A DNA stretch of 64,000 nt from Apium graveolens (GCF_009905375.1 NC_133650.1:290086423-290150422); one strand, 5' to 3'; shown: positions 25,001 through 37,599, counted from the first letter of the stretch. Made by a program: numbers and translations. The notes: generated by a model from the letters alone, not told the origin.

Positions 25001-26253
25001 TTGGATATCAAGCTTGGTGTTGACTTCTGCTACAGCTATGGACTCCGGAAATTTTGAGTTAATAGAAGCTGATAGCCGCAGCATCTCGTCAGTCCTTTCC
25101 ATGTCAGATGACTTTTCTGGAATAGCAGCTGTAGCTGGGATCTGATAGTCAGCACTAGCTGATTCAGGGATCTCCTTGCTGACAGAAGAAGGTGTTTCTG
25201 ATATCACAGTGTTGCTTAGCACTCGATGCCTGGCAGATCTCTTCCCGAAACTCCATCCACGTTTGTCGGTTGAAGGCTTGTTCTGTAATGAGTTTAAAAC
25301 CAAACATATCAGAGTGTGAAACAGCCAATGACATAATTCTTAGTTTTAAACACCATACCAACTTACTATCATCGGTGGCTTGTAATTCCGAAGCTAGATG
25401 CACTATTATGCTATAATTCACTAGTTAATATTTAATAACCCTACATAATTGCAATCCTGCAACCATTGATTACTATTCATGGGCTTGACAATTGGGAGAT
25501 CAAAGATATGAAGGAAATGTATGATCGACTTGTTTTAGTTTAACTTAGTCATCCAGTTTTTCAATTCCGATCCCCCGATTTAACTCACAAGCAAACCCTA
25601 ACAATCTTGACTTTATGACAATTCAAGGCCATATACAATGTTTGTTTTGGGAGTATAGGAGTGGCAAACAAACACACAGACTGACACACATGCATGTACA
25701 ATTAGCATCACCGTGTAATCTCAAATCCAACCCCTTCTATTAATGCCATTGACTTAAAAAGCAAACTAACTGCATTAAGATTCAGCATCTCCAATCATCA
25801 ATTAACATTTAAAAATCAAAGATCATGACCACACAACAATTCAAGGCCATGAGCATTGTTTAAATCAAGAAAATTATGAAGGCCATCCAATTCAAACACA
25901 AACACGAGCAATTACCATTATCATCACCACGTAATCTCAAATATATCCCCTTCCATTAGTGCCATTGACATAAAGAGTAAACTAAATGCATTAAAATCAA
26001 GCATCTCCAATCACTTGAATCATCAAATCACCTCACAAACTATAAGATTAACTTAATTTATCAATTTAAAAAGAGCCCAGTAAATAAAAAACAAAAGAGA
26101 TCAAGACTAAATTTAAACAAATTGAGATCAATACACAAGAATAATTTAAATATGATATTAAATAAAAAAATACCTGAGAAAGTTGAAGGTCATCTCTATC
26201 AACAGAATCTTTTCCACAAGCAATGATCTTGAAGCAAGATGCAGTGGATCTTC

Positions 26254-26257
<4 letters not shown>
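22014..26257 (-). CDS. IQ67-domain calmodulin-binding protein, IQD32-like, six exons
   Basis: Exons on the - strand: 26257-26174, 25282-24950, 24850-24629, 24059-23979, 23857-22237 and 22147-22014, GT-AG throughout, about 824 residues. The N-terminus MGRSTASCFKIIACGKDSVD is typical of the IQD29-32 group. The IQ67 domain is split by an intron after AVRKFL (residue 139), the conserved place; the second IQ motif reads IVKLQAAVRGHLVRRHAVG, then CVQAIIKMQVLVRARR. Exon 5 is long, acidic and Ser-rich, and ends with a DUF4005-like stretch (PSYMQATESARAKA, RRHSLPG-like RHSLPGTNG, SPRIQRSMSQAQQ). IQD proteins bind calmodulin and act as microtubule or plasma-membrane scaffolds. The last exon is uncertain. 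Arabidopsis IQD32 (At1g19870) is the likely counterpart. Confidence 0.9.

Positions 26258-26287
<30 letters not shown>
26258..26287. repeat. (TC)n microsatellite abutting the IQD start codon
   Basis: Fifteen or so CT dinucleotides, reading as (GA)n on the - strand, end at the base before the ATG of the IQD gene. It lies in the presumed 5' UTR. Similar GA/CT leaders are common in plant genes. Confidence 0.9.
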
Positions 26288-26291
<4 letters not shown>

Positions 26292-27115
26292 TGTCTCTCT
26301 AGAACAAAATGAGTGTTGATTAACACAGCTCAGTTTCACCCACTACACAAACATGATGGAGTAATATTATTACATGTGTTGGTTGGAAATTGTAGCAGCA
26401 GCAAATATAACTAGAGTGTGAGAATACTAGTGCAAGAGTAACGTGGAGGCGGACATAAACACACTTCTTAAATCTAGCTTAATCCTTGTGTTTCAAATCC
26501 GTGCTTGGATTTAGCATCATTTATGTAACCGTTGAGTATTTAATACGCATTATTTACGTCTGACCATCCTTTTTTTATATAAAAAAAAACTATCGATCCG
26601 ACTATCCGAGCTTGGTTATACAATTCGAAAATTCTAATTATTTTGCTTGAGACATCATTTTGTGATATATTTATAATTTTTCAAAAATTATATAATTTAT
26701 TATTGATTTATTGAACGGTCAAAATTTATCAGTGATTTTTAAAAAATTGGACATATATTTTAATTCTAATATTAGCTATATAAATTTATAACCTGATAAA
26801 AACTATAAATGTATAACATTGCATAGAACATTTTTCTTATAACATTGCATTTTTTGACATTAGTACATTACCTTTATCCTTCGAATTACTATGTTTTACG
26901 ATATTTGAACTTCAAATTTAATTGTGTCTGGGATACAGGAAATGTAATTAAGAAAAATAGACACTGTAACTCTTAATTGCTTTATTCAAAACGGTGGTCC
27001 TTATAATTTACCAGAAAAGTTGAAAACAGCAGTAGTCACGTTGACGCTGCATCTAACTCCTTTTTTTGTATGGAATAGTTAATTAAAATAGTAGCTCACT
27101 CATTTAATTATTAGA
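26288..27115. other. IQD upstream region and AT-rich spacer
   Basis: This should hold the promoter of the IQD gene, firing leftwards. I see no clear TATA box. Positions 26580-27060 are AT-rich and show no gene. Confidence 0.4.
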
Positions 27116-27310
27116 GGGCGTTTGAAAACTTGCATTTCATTTTAAATGAGGGATTTCAAATAATTGAATTTAAGTTGTCATTTCAAATTCTCATGTTTAT
27201 ACTAAAATTTGAATGTGCTGGATTTCAAATTAAATCTTAATCCAAATTCCCAAACAGCTTATTTGATCAAATCCAGAATTTTAAATGAAATCCGGTTTCC
27301 CAAACGGGTC
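27116..27310. mobile_element. MITE with GGGCGTTTG ends (hAT- or Harbinger-like)
   Basis: The left end GGGCGTTTGAAAACTTGCAT and the right end (reverse complement GACCCGTTTGGGAAACCGGA) pair imperfectly. Just inside them TTTCATTTTAAAT pairs with ATTTTAAATGAAAT. The body repeats TTTCAAAT words and has no coding capacity. A target duplication could not be fixed, so the superfamily is open. Confidence 0.6.
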
Positions 27311-28045
27311 ATTAAATTAATTATTTGAATACGGAATATACAGAGCAACATATAAAGCTGTTGGTGTTGTTGGCAGTAGAGGAGGGAGGGGTCTGTGCCG
27401 GATAAAATCATGAAATGGTGGTCGGTTCTTTTTTTTGACTTTTTATTAAAAATAGATGCTTCGAATGGAACAACTGATTTTCAGAGTTTTTCGATTCATT
27501 AAACGTTTCGCAACGTGTTTTTCTCATTATTCGTTCTAAACTCGTTTCATAACTCAGATCCACTGTTGGTGACTTGATGCAAGTACCAAAACATCTCATA
27601 CATAAGTTAAAAAAAAATGAGTAAAGTAATAAGTAATGAGTTAAAAAAATTACAGCTCTAATTAGAATAAAGTATTAGCAATTATGTTTATTTCATGAAA
27701 ATATTTACATTTCTCTTAATATTATTAATTAATTTTATTTAAGAATAAATTTTGTTCAAACTATATTATGTATCCGAGTTCATTTGAAATTAAACAATAT
27801 TCAAGTCATGACTAATATTCAGAAGTGATCATTTGTATTTATTTTAAGTACGAATTTTCGCTAATCCTGTCAGAAATTGTCACAAACATTTACTGAAAAT
27901 TGTGATGTCTGCTTATTTCTTTAACAAAATCTGGTTGAGACCGAACTTGTCTGATATTCGAGAAGTAATGAAGTTTATCTGAATCTTGAGAAAGTACTAA
28001 AATAGCAAAACCTTTTTCTACACAAATCTTTTCCGTTACATAATA
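27311..28045. other. AT-rich spacer without a gene
   Basis: No supported gene, RNA or element. Short open frames here lack family signatures. Confidence 0.5.
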
Positions 28046-28305
28046 CTCCCTCCGTTCCTCCCATTTATTTACACTTTTCTTTTTGAGACGTTCCTTCCAA
28101 TTGTTGATATTTGAAAACTTTACAAAAATAGTAAAGTTCTTATAATTTTTAAAATAACTACATTCACTACTTCTCTCCACTATACCCACTTTATAAATAT
28201 AATATTAATCAGTCTCATTACTTTACTCATTTTTTTAACTTTATTTCATTATTTTATTATTTTTGTTAAACTCCGTGCTTAACCCAAATGTAGGGACGGA
28301 GGGAG
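28046..28305. mobile_element. Stowaway-type MITE, 260 bp
   Basis: Begins CTCCCTCCGTTCCTCCCATT and ends GGGACGGAGGGAG, with TA on both sides (28044-28045 and 28306-28307). This is the cleanest Stowaway copy of the window. Confidence 0.9.
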
Positions 28306-28307
28306 TA

Positions 28308-29514
28308 CCATTGTCCACTAATCTCATCTACATAAACTAGTATAGTAACTACTCCTCGCCTTGGATTGTAGTAGCATACTTGGCATCTTATCTGACATGC
28401 ATGTTTGGGCACATGAGTACAGAGAGTACCCATGTTCAGCTGCTGCAACTGCGGTGGTTTTATTAACACTTACACAATTAATCATGCACTTGTTAACTTG
28501 ATGTCTTATGTCATGTTATAAAAATCAAGAATAGAATATAATCAGTCGAACCGTCAATTTATAGTATATTGAAAATTAATTGAAATGATTAATCGAAGTG
28601 AAAAATGGATATATTTTAAAAAATAAAATATTATTAAAAATTTATCAAAAATAACTGTACTTTTTAACTTATTTATAAAAATATAATCAAAATTACGTAT
28701 AAGTATAAAGGTGCATAGGAGATTGCTCGAATTTGAATAAGAGGTTGCAAATGTTGTATGATACATATAAGATTATAAATATTGCATATAAGATTACAAA
28801 GTATTTTTTAAAATATTTTCTGCATCTTAGGTATTTTTGAAAAAACCCCACATTATTTAATGTATTCTTTTGATTACATTAGTTATTTATTAACAAAATA
28901 TATATTGGTTATGTATAAATTCTATAACCATATTCACATTTATATGAATATAGTATTTTAATTTTAATAAATTATTATATATACAAGTATATGAATCAAT
29001 AAAATTTCAAAAATCAAATTAATCGAACAATTAATCAGGAATTAATCTATTAAGTCTGAATTTTTTTAGAACAGTGGGTATATAGTATATACAGAAACAG
29101 TTGTATACCTACATTTTTTTAAGGAAAAGGAAGACAGAATAAATTGAGTTGGTTAAACAGTTAAGTGAAATTTAGGTACAAGAAGCAAGAAAATAAGGCA
29201 AGCTGAGATGTCAATTCTTCGAACAAACTTTAAAGAATAAAGAGTAATGGAGCCCATTTCACATGGCTAAAACCCAAGACCAACCCAATTATTAAAACCC
29301 ATCTATTTGTGACTTTTCACCTTTCCTGGACCGTATCATTACAATAATGTATTTTCTTCCTCAAAGCCCTACTTGTCTTTCCTATTTTCGACTTTTTATC
29401 ATGCTTGCCATTTTAAACTTTAAATAATCCAAATTATTGGTAATTATTAAAATGTAGTCAAGCTATAAAATTGAAGATAATGATAATATTAGAAGTAATT
29501 AAAATATAGTCAAA

Positions 29515-29561
<47 letters not shown>

Positions 29562-31443
29562 TAAGAAACGGGGCATTGGATGAAAAGGTTCTCCCTTACC
29601 AGCATTATAATGTTTGATTCTAAAGTCAAAGTAAGATGACCAAGCTCTATTCTGTTTCTCAATCAAAATTGGTAGCTTCACACTTTGCTCTTATCTAAAA
29701 CTAAAGTTTGATAGCTTGTCAATTCCTCCTCCATACATGACTTGTGCATTAATAAGTCGTTTGGATCGACAATTTTGTACTTAGTTATAGAGTTTCGCTC
29801 ATTTCAATCTTATAAATCTCATATTTGATGTTAGTTTTTTTTTTAAAAAAATATTCCTTCATCAAATTCCCAAGTTACAGGTTTTTCGTGCCGAAAGTGA
29901 GATCTGGAAATCAACATTAATCCTACTATTTTATATTTTTATTTAAATAATTAAATATAAATATTTTATACCAACAAAAAATATATGAACCAAACATATA
30001 TTAAAATAAAAATAAATTAACATATTTAATTAAATTAAAATTATTGACTTAAAATATTTTAAATTAAAACTATTCATTCTAGTACTCAACCAAACATATA
30101 ATATATATAACTAATAATTCATATACTTATTCACAATTTATATCAACGAGCATGTTCATGAACTTATTTATGAATATTGTAATCGAACTTGTTCGTGAAC
30201 TTTCGAACTGGACTATATTGTATTCCAGTTTAACTCATTTACAGAGCGAACTTTAATATCGTGTTCATGTTCGACTCATCTATAAATCGGGCCAAACTTT
30301 TTTCAAAATGAACGTCGAACTATTCATGAGCGTATCCACAAGTAACAAAATAAAATGTATCTCATAAATTAACTATTAGTTTGAATAATTTTTATTAGTA
30401 ATAAAGCAACGCTACATATCCAAAAAAATCCCAATTTTTTTTTAAAATGACATGTGTCATCTTTTCATTTGAGGGATTCAAATTAATATATAAGCAGTTC
30501 ACCTCATTTATGAGTAAACATTCAATACCAGTATAACCCGATAACAACTCATCATTCCAAAACTGTTTTGGAAACGTTTTTTGAAACCTAACATTTCTCT
30601 TAGGAATATGCAACTTCGAATAATAATATATATGAAAACTAACCTTATATATCCTCCAATTATATCTATTAACATAAAAAAAATTAAAAATTACCTTTGT
30701 AGGAGATAAATTCTTTAAAAATAAATAAATTACAAAATCAAAATGGGTGAGAAAAATAGATACATATGGCATATAATTTGCAATTTTAAAAATTAACTTA
30801 CTTAGGGCATCTCCAAGGGTAACATGTAAACCTGTTAGCTAAAAATTTATTATCTAAAATTTTATTGAACCTGTAAGGATTTGTGTTGTAGCGATGTTAG
30901 CTATAATCATGAGTTATATTCAAAATATTTTTTTTAATTAATTTTAAACATACAATTAAAATAAATTTAAGTTAGTTTTAATCAATGGAATTGAAAATAA
31001 AACATGTATTTAATAAAAAGATATTCAATAAAAATATTTTTATATTTTCATAATATGTAAATATTTTAATTAAATATTATAACTAAAAAATATTACAATT
31101 ATAAATATGTAACATATTTAAAAATAAAAAAAATAAAATTAACAAACATTACTTATATAAATTCTAAAATATATAATTAAAATATAGTTTATTATATCAT
31201 ATTTTAAATTTTTTGTTAAAAATTAAATAATATTTAAAAATGATTTGAAATGATATGTTATATTTAAAAAAAAAGAGCACATTATGTTACGTTTACAAGA
31301 AATTTTAAGCAGAAAAATGACATGGATTATTTTAGATGATGGAAGCAGAGTCAACAAATGTAGCGTGCCCTTTTTGCGTATTCTAAAATTATACCTAATA
31401 GGATTATCTGTTAGAGTGAACAATATTTTACATATTACGTATA
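28308..31443. other. AT-rich intergenic DNA
   Basis: About 3 kb without a supported gene. It holds a (TAA)n microsatellite and, at 30140-30330, a stretch of GTTCATGAAC / TTCGAAC-type words as seen in subterminal regions of some plant DNA transposons, but no ends could be found. Short open frames look random. Confidence 0.5.
29518..29560. repeat. (TAA)n microsatellite
   Basis: About 14 uninterrupted TAA units. The poly-Tyr reading on the other strand is an artefact of this repeat. Confidence 0.95.
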
Positions 31444-32579
31444 CTAGCTTAAAATCCGTGCGATGCACGGATCGCATATATTTTTTTTAATATTATATAA
31501 CTTTTTAAAAAAATATTTTGAATTCAATTCTTAATTTTGTTCATTTAGAACTTTAAATGATATGACTTCATGATAATTATATGTGTAGACGTATATTCCA
31601 AAACTTTTTAGAACATCCAAACTTATTTAAAGTGATAGCATTGGTAGGGGGAATATTATTATAACGAAATTATTATTTTATTGAGATAAAAATATAATGA
31701 CTCCATTATGTTGGGACCTTAAAAAATATTATTTTAGCATGATGATTACTTAATCGATTAACTATAATTCTATAAAAAATATTTGAAAAAATAAATATTA
31801 TTGATTGAACAATATAATTTTATTGATAATTTTATGTGTATTTTTTTTAAAAAAATAATATTTATATTTTAATTAAAATTTGATTTTTTAATTCAGATCA
31901 ATAGGATACAAATTTTACTTAGTCAAATATAAATTTGATTTATCTCAGGTCAATGATTTACATTATTTTAATTTAGTGTGATGCCCAATACAGCGATCAA
32001 ATCAAACTAATTATTTTTAGTTTAATTTTAATTTTTTTTAAAGTCTGGATCAATAATATAATTTTGTTTTAGACTGAATAATTAGTATATATGATTTTAT
32101 TTTTATTGGTCGAATTGTATTTTTATTTTAGTTTTAAGTTAGTCTGAATCAATTGTATAATGTATTTTTTTATACTAGATAAATAACATATATTATGTTG
32201 TTTATCCAAGTTCATTAGTATAATTTTTTTAGGAGGATTGATAATATTGTTATTTTATCTTAGCCCGAGTCATATGATATATCAACTAAATCTTAATAAT
32301 TATATTTATTTTGCTTAAATTTAATTTAGCCCAAAGTAAAATAATATAGAATTCGATATGAATTAAAATATAAATTGGTAGAAGAAGTTGAATTTAATAT
32401 ATATTATAATGATATAGAGTTCATTATAAAATAAAATTGAAATTGGTAAATCAATAGATGAAGTTGACTTGAATATCAATTAGAATTAGAATTGATCGAC
32501 CCAATAATTAGAATTAAAATAATTAAGTGTAATTAAATAATTTTAGCAAGTGCCGACCGACCGACTACCAAACTATAGA
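31444..32579 (-). mobile_element. Candidate non-autonomous Helitron; 3' end good, 5' end tentative
   Basis: On the - strand the terminus reads ATCCGTGCATCGCACGGAT, a perfect hairpin stem with loop ATC, then six bases, then CTAG, followed by host T. This is a canonical Helitron 3' end. The nearest fitting 5' end is TCTATAGTTTGGTAG at 32579 with host T at 32580 on the + strand, giving 1136 bp. That edge is a guess, since many TC starts are possible in AT-rich DNA. No coding sequence is seen inside. Confidence 0.5.
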
Positions 32580-33852
32580 TTTGATTGCCACGTAGATATC
32601 CTTGCTAACCGGCGAGGAGGGTTGTAGATGCTCTTGTATAAGTCATTTCAGTAAAACCAATGCCCATATGCTGCCGAAATTGAGCTCGTCCCGATCTGAT
32701 ATGTATAATGAAATTTGTTAAAAGAATGTTTAGGGAGGGGTGGTTTGTTTCGTCACATTCTGGAATTAAATATGAGTTTCGGTCATTCCAATTACATAAC
32801 ATAAGTGGTGTTTGGTTCAAAAAAATTTCATAACCATTACTCAAACCCCCAAAAATTAAGGGTTTTTTCATACCTAAGAAGGAAGGTGGGCATGCGTGAT
32901 TGCTATGAATATCAACTTTTATTTTATTATTTTAATTCGTTTTTAGGCAATTAAATATAAATGTTTAGTGCTAAAAATAAATCTATAAACCTAATATATA
33001 TTAAGATAATAATAAAATTAATATATTTAATTAAATTAAAATTGTTGACTTGACATATTTTAAACTAAAAATATTTATTACAACACACAAATAAACACAT
33101 AATATCAAATATGATACATGATCCTCGTACCACTCTTTCCCCGTTTTTTATTCCAATCCTTTAGCATATCTTAAACCAAACTGATCCCTTAAGGATTTCA
33201 AGTCCGGTCCGGTAAAAATTTTATTTTTTGAAAAGTAGCCCATTCCAATTGGATTTTACCTAAACTTTGGAGTGTCTAAGAAAATATGCATGATAAGAAC
33301 TACTTGAGCACTTGTCGAACAATATTCTCAGTTGAGATTTTTTCGATTACGTTAAAATAATACATAAATTTATTTTAATTATCGGTCAAGATAAATTTAA
33401 AAATGACGTATAATATGAGATGGAGAGAGTTTAAAGTAGTTAAGGATCATGCAACTCTCACCATGCAAATTTGAAAAAAATAAGGATCAAAAGAAATATT
33501 TTTTTATGACATTACGAACAAGACCATTTTTTTATTAATTACGAGAAAGACTCGTAAAATTATGCACATCGACATATTTGTTAGTAAATATATTTTTATC
33601 ATTTTTGTATAATATTATTACTAACTTATAATTTGTGCAAATCAGGGACGAAGTTAGATTCTATTTTTAAGGAAATTATCATTTATCCTATTTTTTTTAT
33701 GTTAGCGGTTTATTTTGAGGTAATCTTGTGTATATAACATTCAAAAACAAATTCCATGCTCCATTATTAATATTTGTTTTTTATCAACATTATTCTCTCT
33801 AAATTAATAGAACTTAGAACTTCCCGCATGTGATTCAAATTTTAAATTAGAA
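32580..33852. other. AT-rich spacer with MITE traces
   Basis: No gene. Positions 33346-33430 match the right part of the Stowaway MITE at 17048-17285 (shared AATACATAAATTT, TAATATGAGATGGAG), without a left end, so it is a relic. Positions 32720-32880 resemble a decayed hAT-type MITE, but ends are not visible. Confidence 0.45.
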
Positions 33853-35607
33853 CTAGCGTAAAAGTCCGTGCAAAGCACATACCTCCATATATATTGAAAT
33901 ATTATCTCGAATGAGTTAACATATATACAAACATAATTTTTAAATACGATAAATGATTATTTTAATTTTTCACCGAATTGTCTTATTTCCTTTTCTTTTC
34001 ATACATACTAGAGCGTATTAGATAATTTTAGTGGTAAGAACTTATTTTTTTATCGTAAAGTTCGATTTTAACTTACCCCGAGAATTTTGAGATAAAATAT
34101 TTATTGAAAGCTATATGATCCTAATTAATAAAAAAAATCAAAATTATATCATCATAACAAAAACATTTGAAATTGTTTATAGGGATATGCATCTGGTCAA
34201 TTCGGGGTATGGGATTACTATCCCCGATCCTGATCCCCGAACACACCTTGAATCCGAAACAGAGATTCTTTTCATTACCGATCTCCGGCAGAACGGGGAT
34301 TCCCACGGGGATGCGGGGAATAATTAAAAATAAAAATTTATATTTTTAGTATATTTTTTTAAAAAAATAATCTAGTAATTCGTAATATATAAAAACATTG
34401 ATAATATCTCATATTTTTAATATCAAATCATATTAAAACTGATTTATAATGTAAATGAATGACAAATAAAAAAAATATATATATATATATTATAATGTTA
34501 AAAAATAGATCAATAAAATTATAAATTATTTTAATATTTTATAATTTAAAATACTCTTTTTATAAAACTTTATTTAATAAAATATATAAAAAAATATATA
34601 CCTCTTCCTTATATATATATATATAACAAATTGGCGTTAATTAAGAGAATTTATAAATATAAAGTGAGTGAAACAAATTGGAAATGAATATGAGGTGAGT
34701 GAAATTTTATAATAAAATTACAAAAATTAAATAAAAAGGAGACACGTAAATAATATAAACCAACATTTTATTCAGTCAAAAATTAAAGTAATAAAATAAA
34801 TTTGATAAAAAGAGAGAATGTGACTTATCTAATCAGAGTTTTAAAGTTAACTCAAGAATTGATGTAGTGTAATGGTAGTGATATGAAATGCTTGAGTAGA
34901 GGTCTGGGGTTTGATTCTTGGTAGAAACAATACTATATTTATTTTTAACAAAAAAATATACGAGGATGGCATTTTTATATTTTTTCAACATAAAAGGACA
35001 AAATTGTAATTTGGCAGTCATTAAAATGACTCAATTTCTCCCTATACAAGGATGGCATTTTTATATTTTTTCAACATAAAATGACAAAATTGTAATTTGG
35101 CAGTCATTAAAATGGCTCAATTTCTCCCTAGTTCTCCTTTAATATATAGAATTATCTAATTAAAGTTTTAAAGTTAACTCAAGAATTGATGTAGCATATT
35201 GATAGTAATATGAAATGCCTGAGTAGGAGGTTTGAGGTTCGATTCTTATATTTATTTTTAACAAAAATTATATAAGAATGACATTTTTTTATAATTTTTG
35301 AATATAAAAGGGCAAAATTGTAATTTGGCAGCCATTAAAATGGCTCAATTTGCCCATGGTCCTCCTTTAATATATAGAAAGTTTTAAAGTTAACTCAAGA
35401 ATTGATGCAGCATAATGGTAGTGATATGAAATACCTGAGTAGGAGGTCTGGGGTTCGATTCTTATTAGAAACACTACTATATTTATTTTTAACAAAAATT
35501 ATACGAGGATGACATTTTTATAATTTTTCAACATAAAAGGGCAAAATTGTAATTTGACAGCCATTAAAATGGCTCAATTTGCCCCTAGTCCTCCTTTAAT
35601 ATATATA
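33853..35607 (-). mobile_element. Candidate Helitron block with tandem 5' ends
   Basis: At 33853-33856 the - strand ends in CTAG with host T, preceded by an imperfect GTGC-TTT-GCAC hairpin. At the other side, 35130-35607, the - strand shows repeated Helitron-like 5' starts of the form TCTATATATTAAAGGAG. The outermost start, at about 35607, is degenerate. A GC-rich CCCCGATCC/GGGGATGCGGGG segment at 34205-34320 and a long AT microsatellite lie inside. The limits are inferred. Confidence 0.45.
34830..35607 (+). repeat. Three tandem copies of a tRNA-like repeat unit
   Basis: Units start at about 34836, 35163 and 35382. Each has TTTTAAAGTTAACTCAAGAA, then an A-box-like TAGTGTAATGGTAGTG, then about 35 bases on a B-box-like GGGTTCGATTCTT, then a body ending CTCCTTTAATATATA. 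Unit 1 holds an extra internal duplication of about 95 bp (34957-35148). The A/B box spacing is as in tRNA-derived SINEs, but the - strand end looks like a Helitron start. Confidence 0.75.
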
Positions 35608-35845
35608 AGGAGACTAACATTTATTTGTTTTCAAATTTTACATGACAAAACAATGCATACAATTCCTTAACCTGGACTAATTTAACTCGAAAAATTAGAA
35701 GGGAGTCGAGACACAAGTTGCGCTCCCGCCCCTTTCTGAATACAAGAGCTTAACTTATGAAAAAGAAAAACACCACTTTTAGCATTATTGGAGAGAATAA
35801 TGGAAAGAGTTTTGAGACGCGAGAGAACATCCAACGCTTCCGTGT

Positions 35846-36961
35846 CTAGTTCCCCAAAAGTAGAGAAGGCAAAGGGGATGAACGAATAACCATGGTCAGC
35901 GCAAATCCTAGAATACTAGTCACACCAGGAGCCCATGAACTCACTCCCCCACCAACAAAACGAGAAATACTAGTCACATCCAGACATGCATCTTTACCTT
36001 GGGACCAATTGAACAACAATAGATCTGCAGGTATGAGTTCTTGCCCAGCATCTGAAAGAAATCTTGAAGGAGCCTCCTTACGCACATGAACGCTAATCTT
36101 GGAGCAGATATCCACCAAAATGCCGCGCACCAAATTATGCCTGAATTTCACACCTACATCACTAGAACAGTGAACTGTGTGATCGCCCCACTGGTTCATC
36201 CTGTGAACATTACAACTCGGACACAAGGTGCCTTCAGTAAACAAAGGAATTGCAAACCGATAACACAATACCGCCCGAAATTGGCGTTGGTTCATCCTCT
36301 GCCCCAACCCATCAATAGGGATGGTAAACAAGAAATCCTGAGCATGAGGAGCGCGAATGCAGCTCAGAATAGAGATCTGACGGGGACTCGACACATAATG
36401 AGAAGCAAGGCTGGTCTCAATGACATCAAAATAGTTCTTTGCCAAAGACTTCATCAATTTGGGGGCAGGAGAGCTAGTGGTGCCAGAGAGAGCATTCGCA
36501 CCACAAAGGGATGATAAATCATCAAGAGCACACTGAAAAGAAGAACCACACGATGTGATACTTGAACTCGACAGAATCCTAGTCTGCAATGCACTAGTCT
36601 GAAGGCGAGAAGCGAGAAAGGCATAACGAATAACATCCCCCACACATAAGATGCCAAGACCGCCCAACTTGATTGGGAGCGTGGCTAACCTCCACTGCCA
36701 ATCCCAAAAACCAGGGCCAGAGCCAGTAACAATCCTCTCTAAGGAAATACGCAAAGCCTGATCAAACCGCGTCTGGGCCTCCCCAAAGAACGGAGGTGTG
36801 CAAGTCCGCAATGTGTAAAATAATTTTGCAACCCCTACGCAATTGCGAAGAAGAAGAAGCTCACACTGGGGGTCCTCAAGCTTGTGAATAGCCTCCATTA
36901 GAGCAATAGTCTTGGAGACCCTTTGAGAAGCCAAATCATGACAAAAACCTGCATCGACACT
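35846..36961 (-). pseudogene. C-terminal part of a non-LTR retroelement protein, 5' end cut off
   Basis: A single open frame of about 370 codons on the - strand. It starts in mid-protein at the LTR junction (VDAGFCHDL) and ends at 35846. It belongs to a widespread plant family usually annotated as reverse transcriptase-like: LEDPQCELLLLRNC, FYTLRTC, GPGFWDWQWRLATLP and KLGGLGI are its blocks. Further on is a zinc-binding motif C-x2-C-x10-H-x3-C (CPSCNV, then GDHTVHC) and a segment LIPADLLLFNW followed by GKDACLDVT, which resembles a restriction-like endonuclease core. This would fit an RLE-type LINE, but the clade is inference. The RT half must lie beyond the inserted SIRE element. No internal stop is present. 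Confidence 0.65.
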
Positions 36962-36962
36962 G

Positions 36963-37599
36963 TGTTAGGTGACACACACTGTAGAAGGGGGTTGAATACA
37001 GTGTTTACTACAATCAAATTGAATATAAGAACTCAAGTAACAGAAAACAGATTTTATTCAAACATAATAAACTCTGTTACAATATGGAACTGTCCTCTCT
37101 CAGTGCTGAACAAATTATCACGAGAGCTGCTAGAGTTATAATGAATAATAACTTCGATTAAGATAACACCTATAGTGTAAACCCTATGCCTGTGTTTATA
37201 TAATGCACAATTACAAGATAATGTTCTAAATGATATGAAATATAATTTTGCTTCCTAAAATTTATTAACTAGTTATCTGTTCTTCCCAGTATTCTATTCT
37301 TCATAGAATTCTTTCTTCATGCATAATTATTTCTGTCTTAGTCTCGATCTTCTTTCCTTTCAATCAGTCGCCTGCCTTATCTGAAAGTCATCTTAAGTCC
37401 TGATATTATCTCCTGATAAATATCTTCTGATAACTTAAGTTCTGATAACTTAAGTTCTGATAACTTAAGTTCTGATATCTTAAGTTCTGTCTTCAGTATA
37501 AGTGCTGATTTCCAGTTAAGTACTGATTTGTCCTGTTAAGTAAGATGTGAAAACGAAACACAAATCATATTACACATGACATCACAAATATATCTAACA
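36963..37599 (-). repeat. SIRE-A 3' LTR, 637 bp
   Basis: On the - strand it starts TGTTAGATATATTTGTG right after a purine tract and ends ACAGTGTGTGTCACCTAACA at 36963. The interior has many TTCTGATA words, including a four-fold 15-bp tandem repeat at 37426-37485. No second copy is in the window to confirm the edges. Confidence 0.75.
37426..37485. repeat. Four tandem 15-bp units in the SIRE-A LTR
   Basis: The unit is TCTGATAACTTAAGT, perfect three times, with one change in the fourth (TCTGATATCTTAAGT). It contains the palindrome CTTAAG and the family word AAGTTCTGATA across each unit border. Confidence 0.95.

Noticed and set aside
29499..29681. Poly-tyrosine open frame
   Set aside because: It is a translation of a (TAA)n microsatellite.
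34195..34320. GC-rich CCCCGATCC/GGGGATGCGGGG segment as a gene fragment
   Set aside because: It has short open frames on both strands but no protein signature. It looks like a dispersed repeat common in plant spacers.
34860..34925. A tRNA gene
   Set aside because: A- and B-box-like motifs are present, but no acceptor stem or cloverleaf forms and the unit is repeated in tandem with a non-tRNA body.
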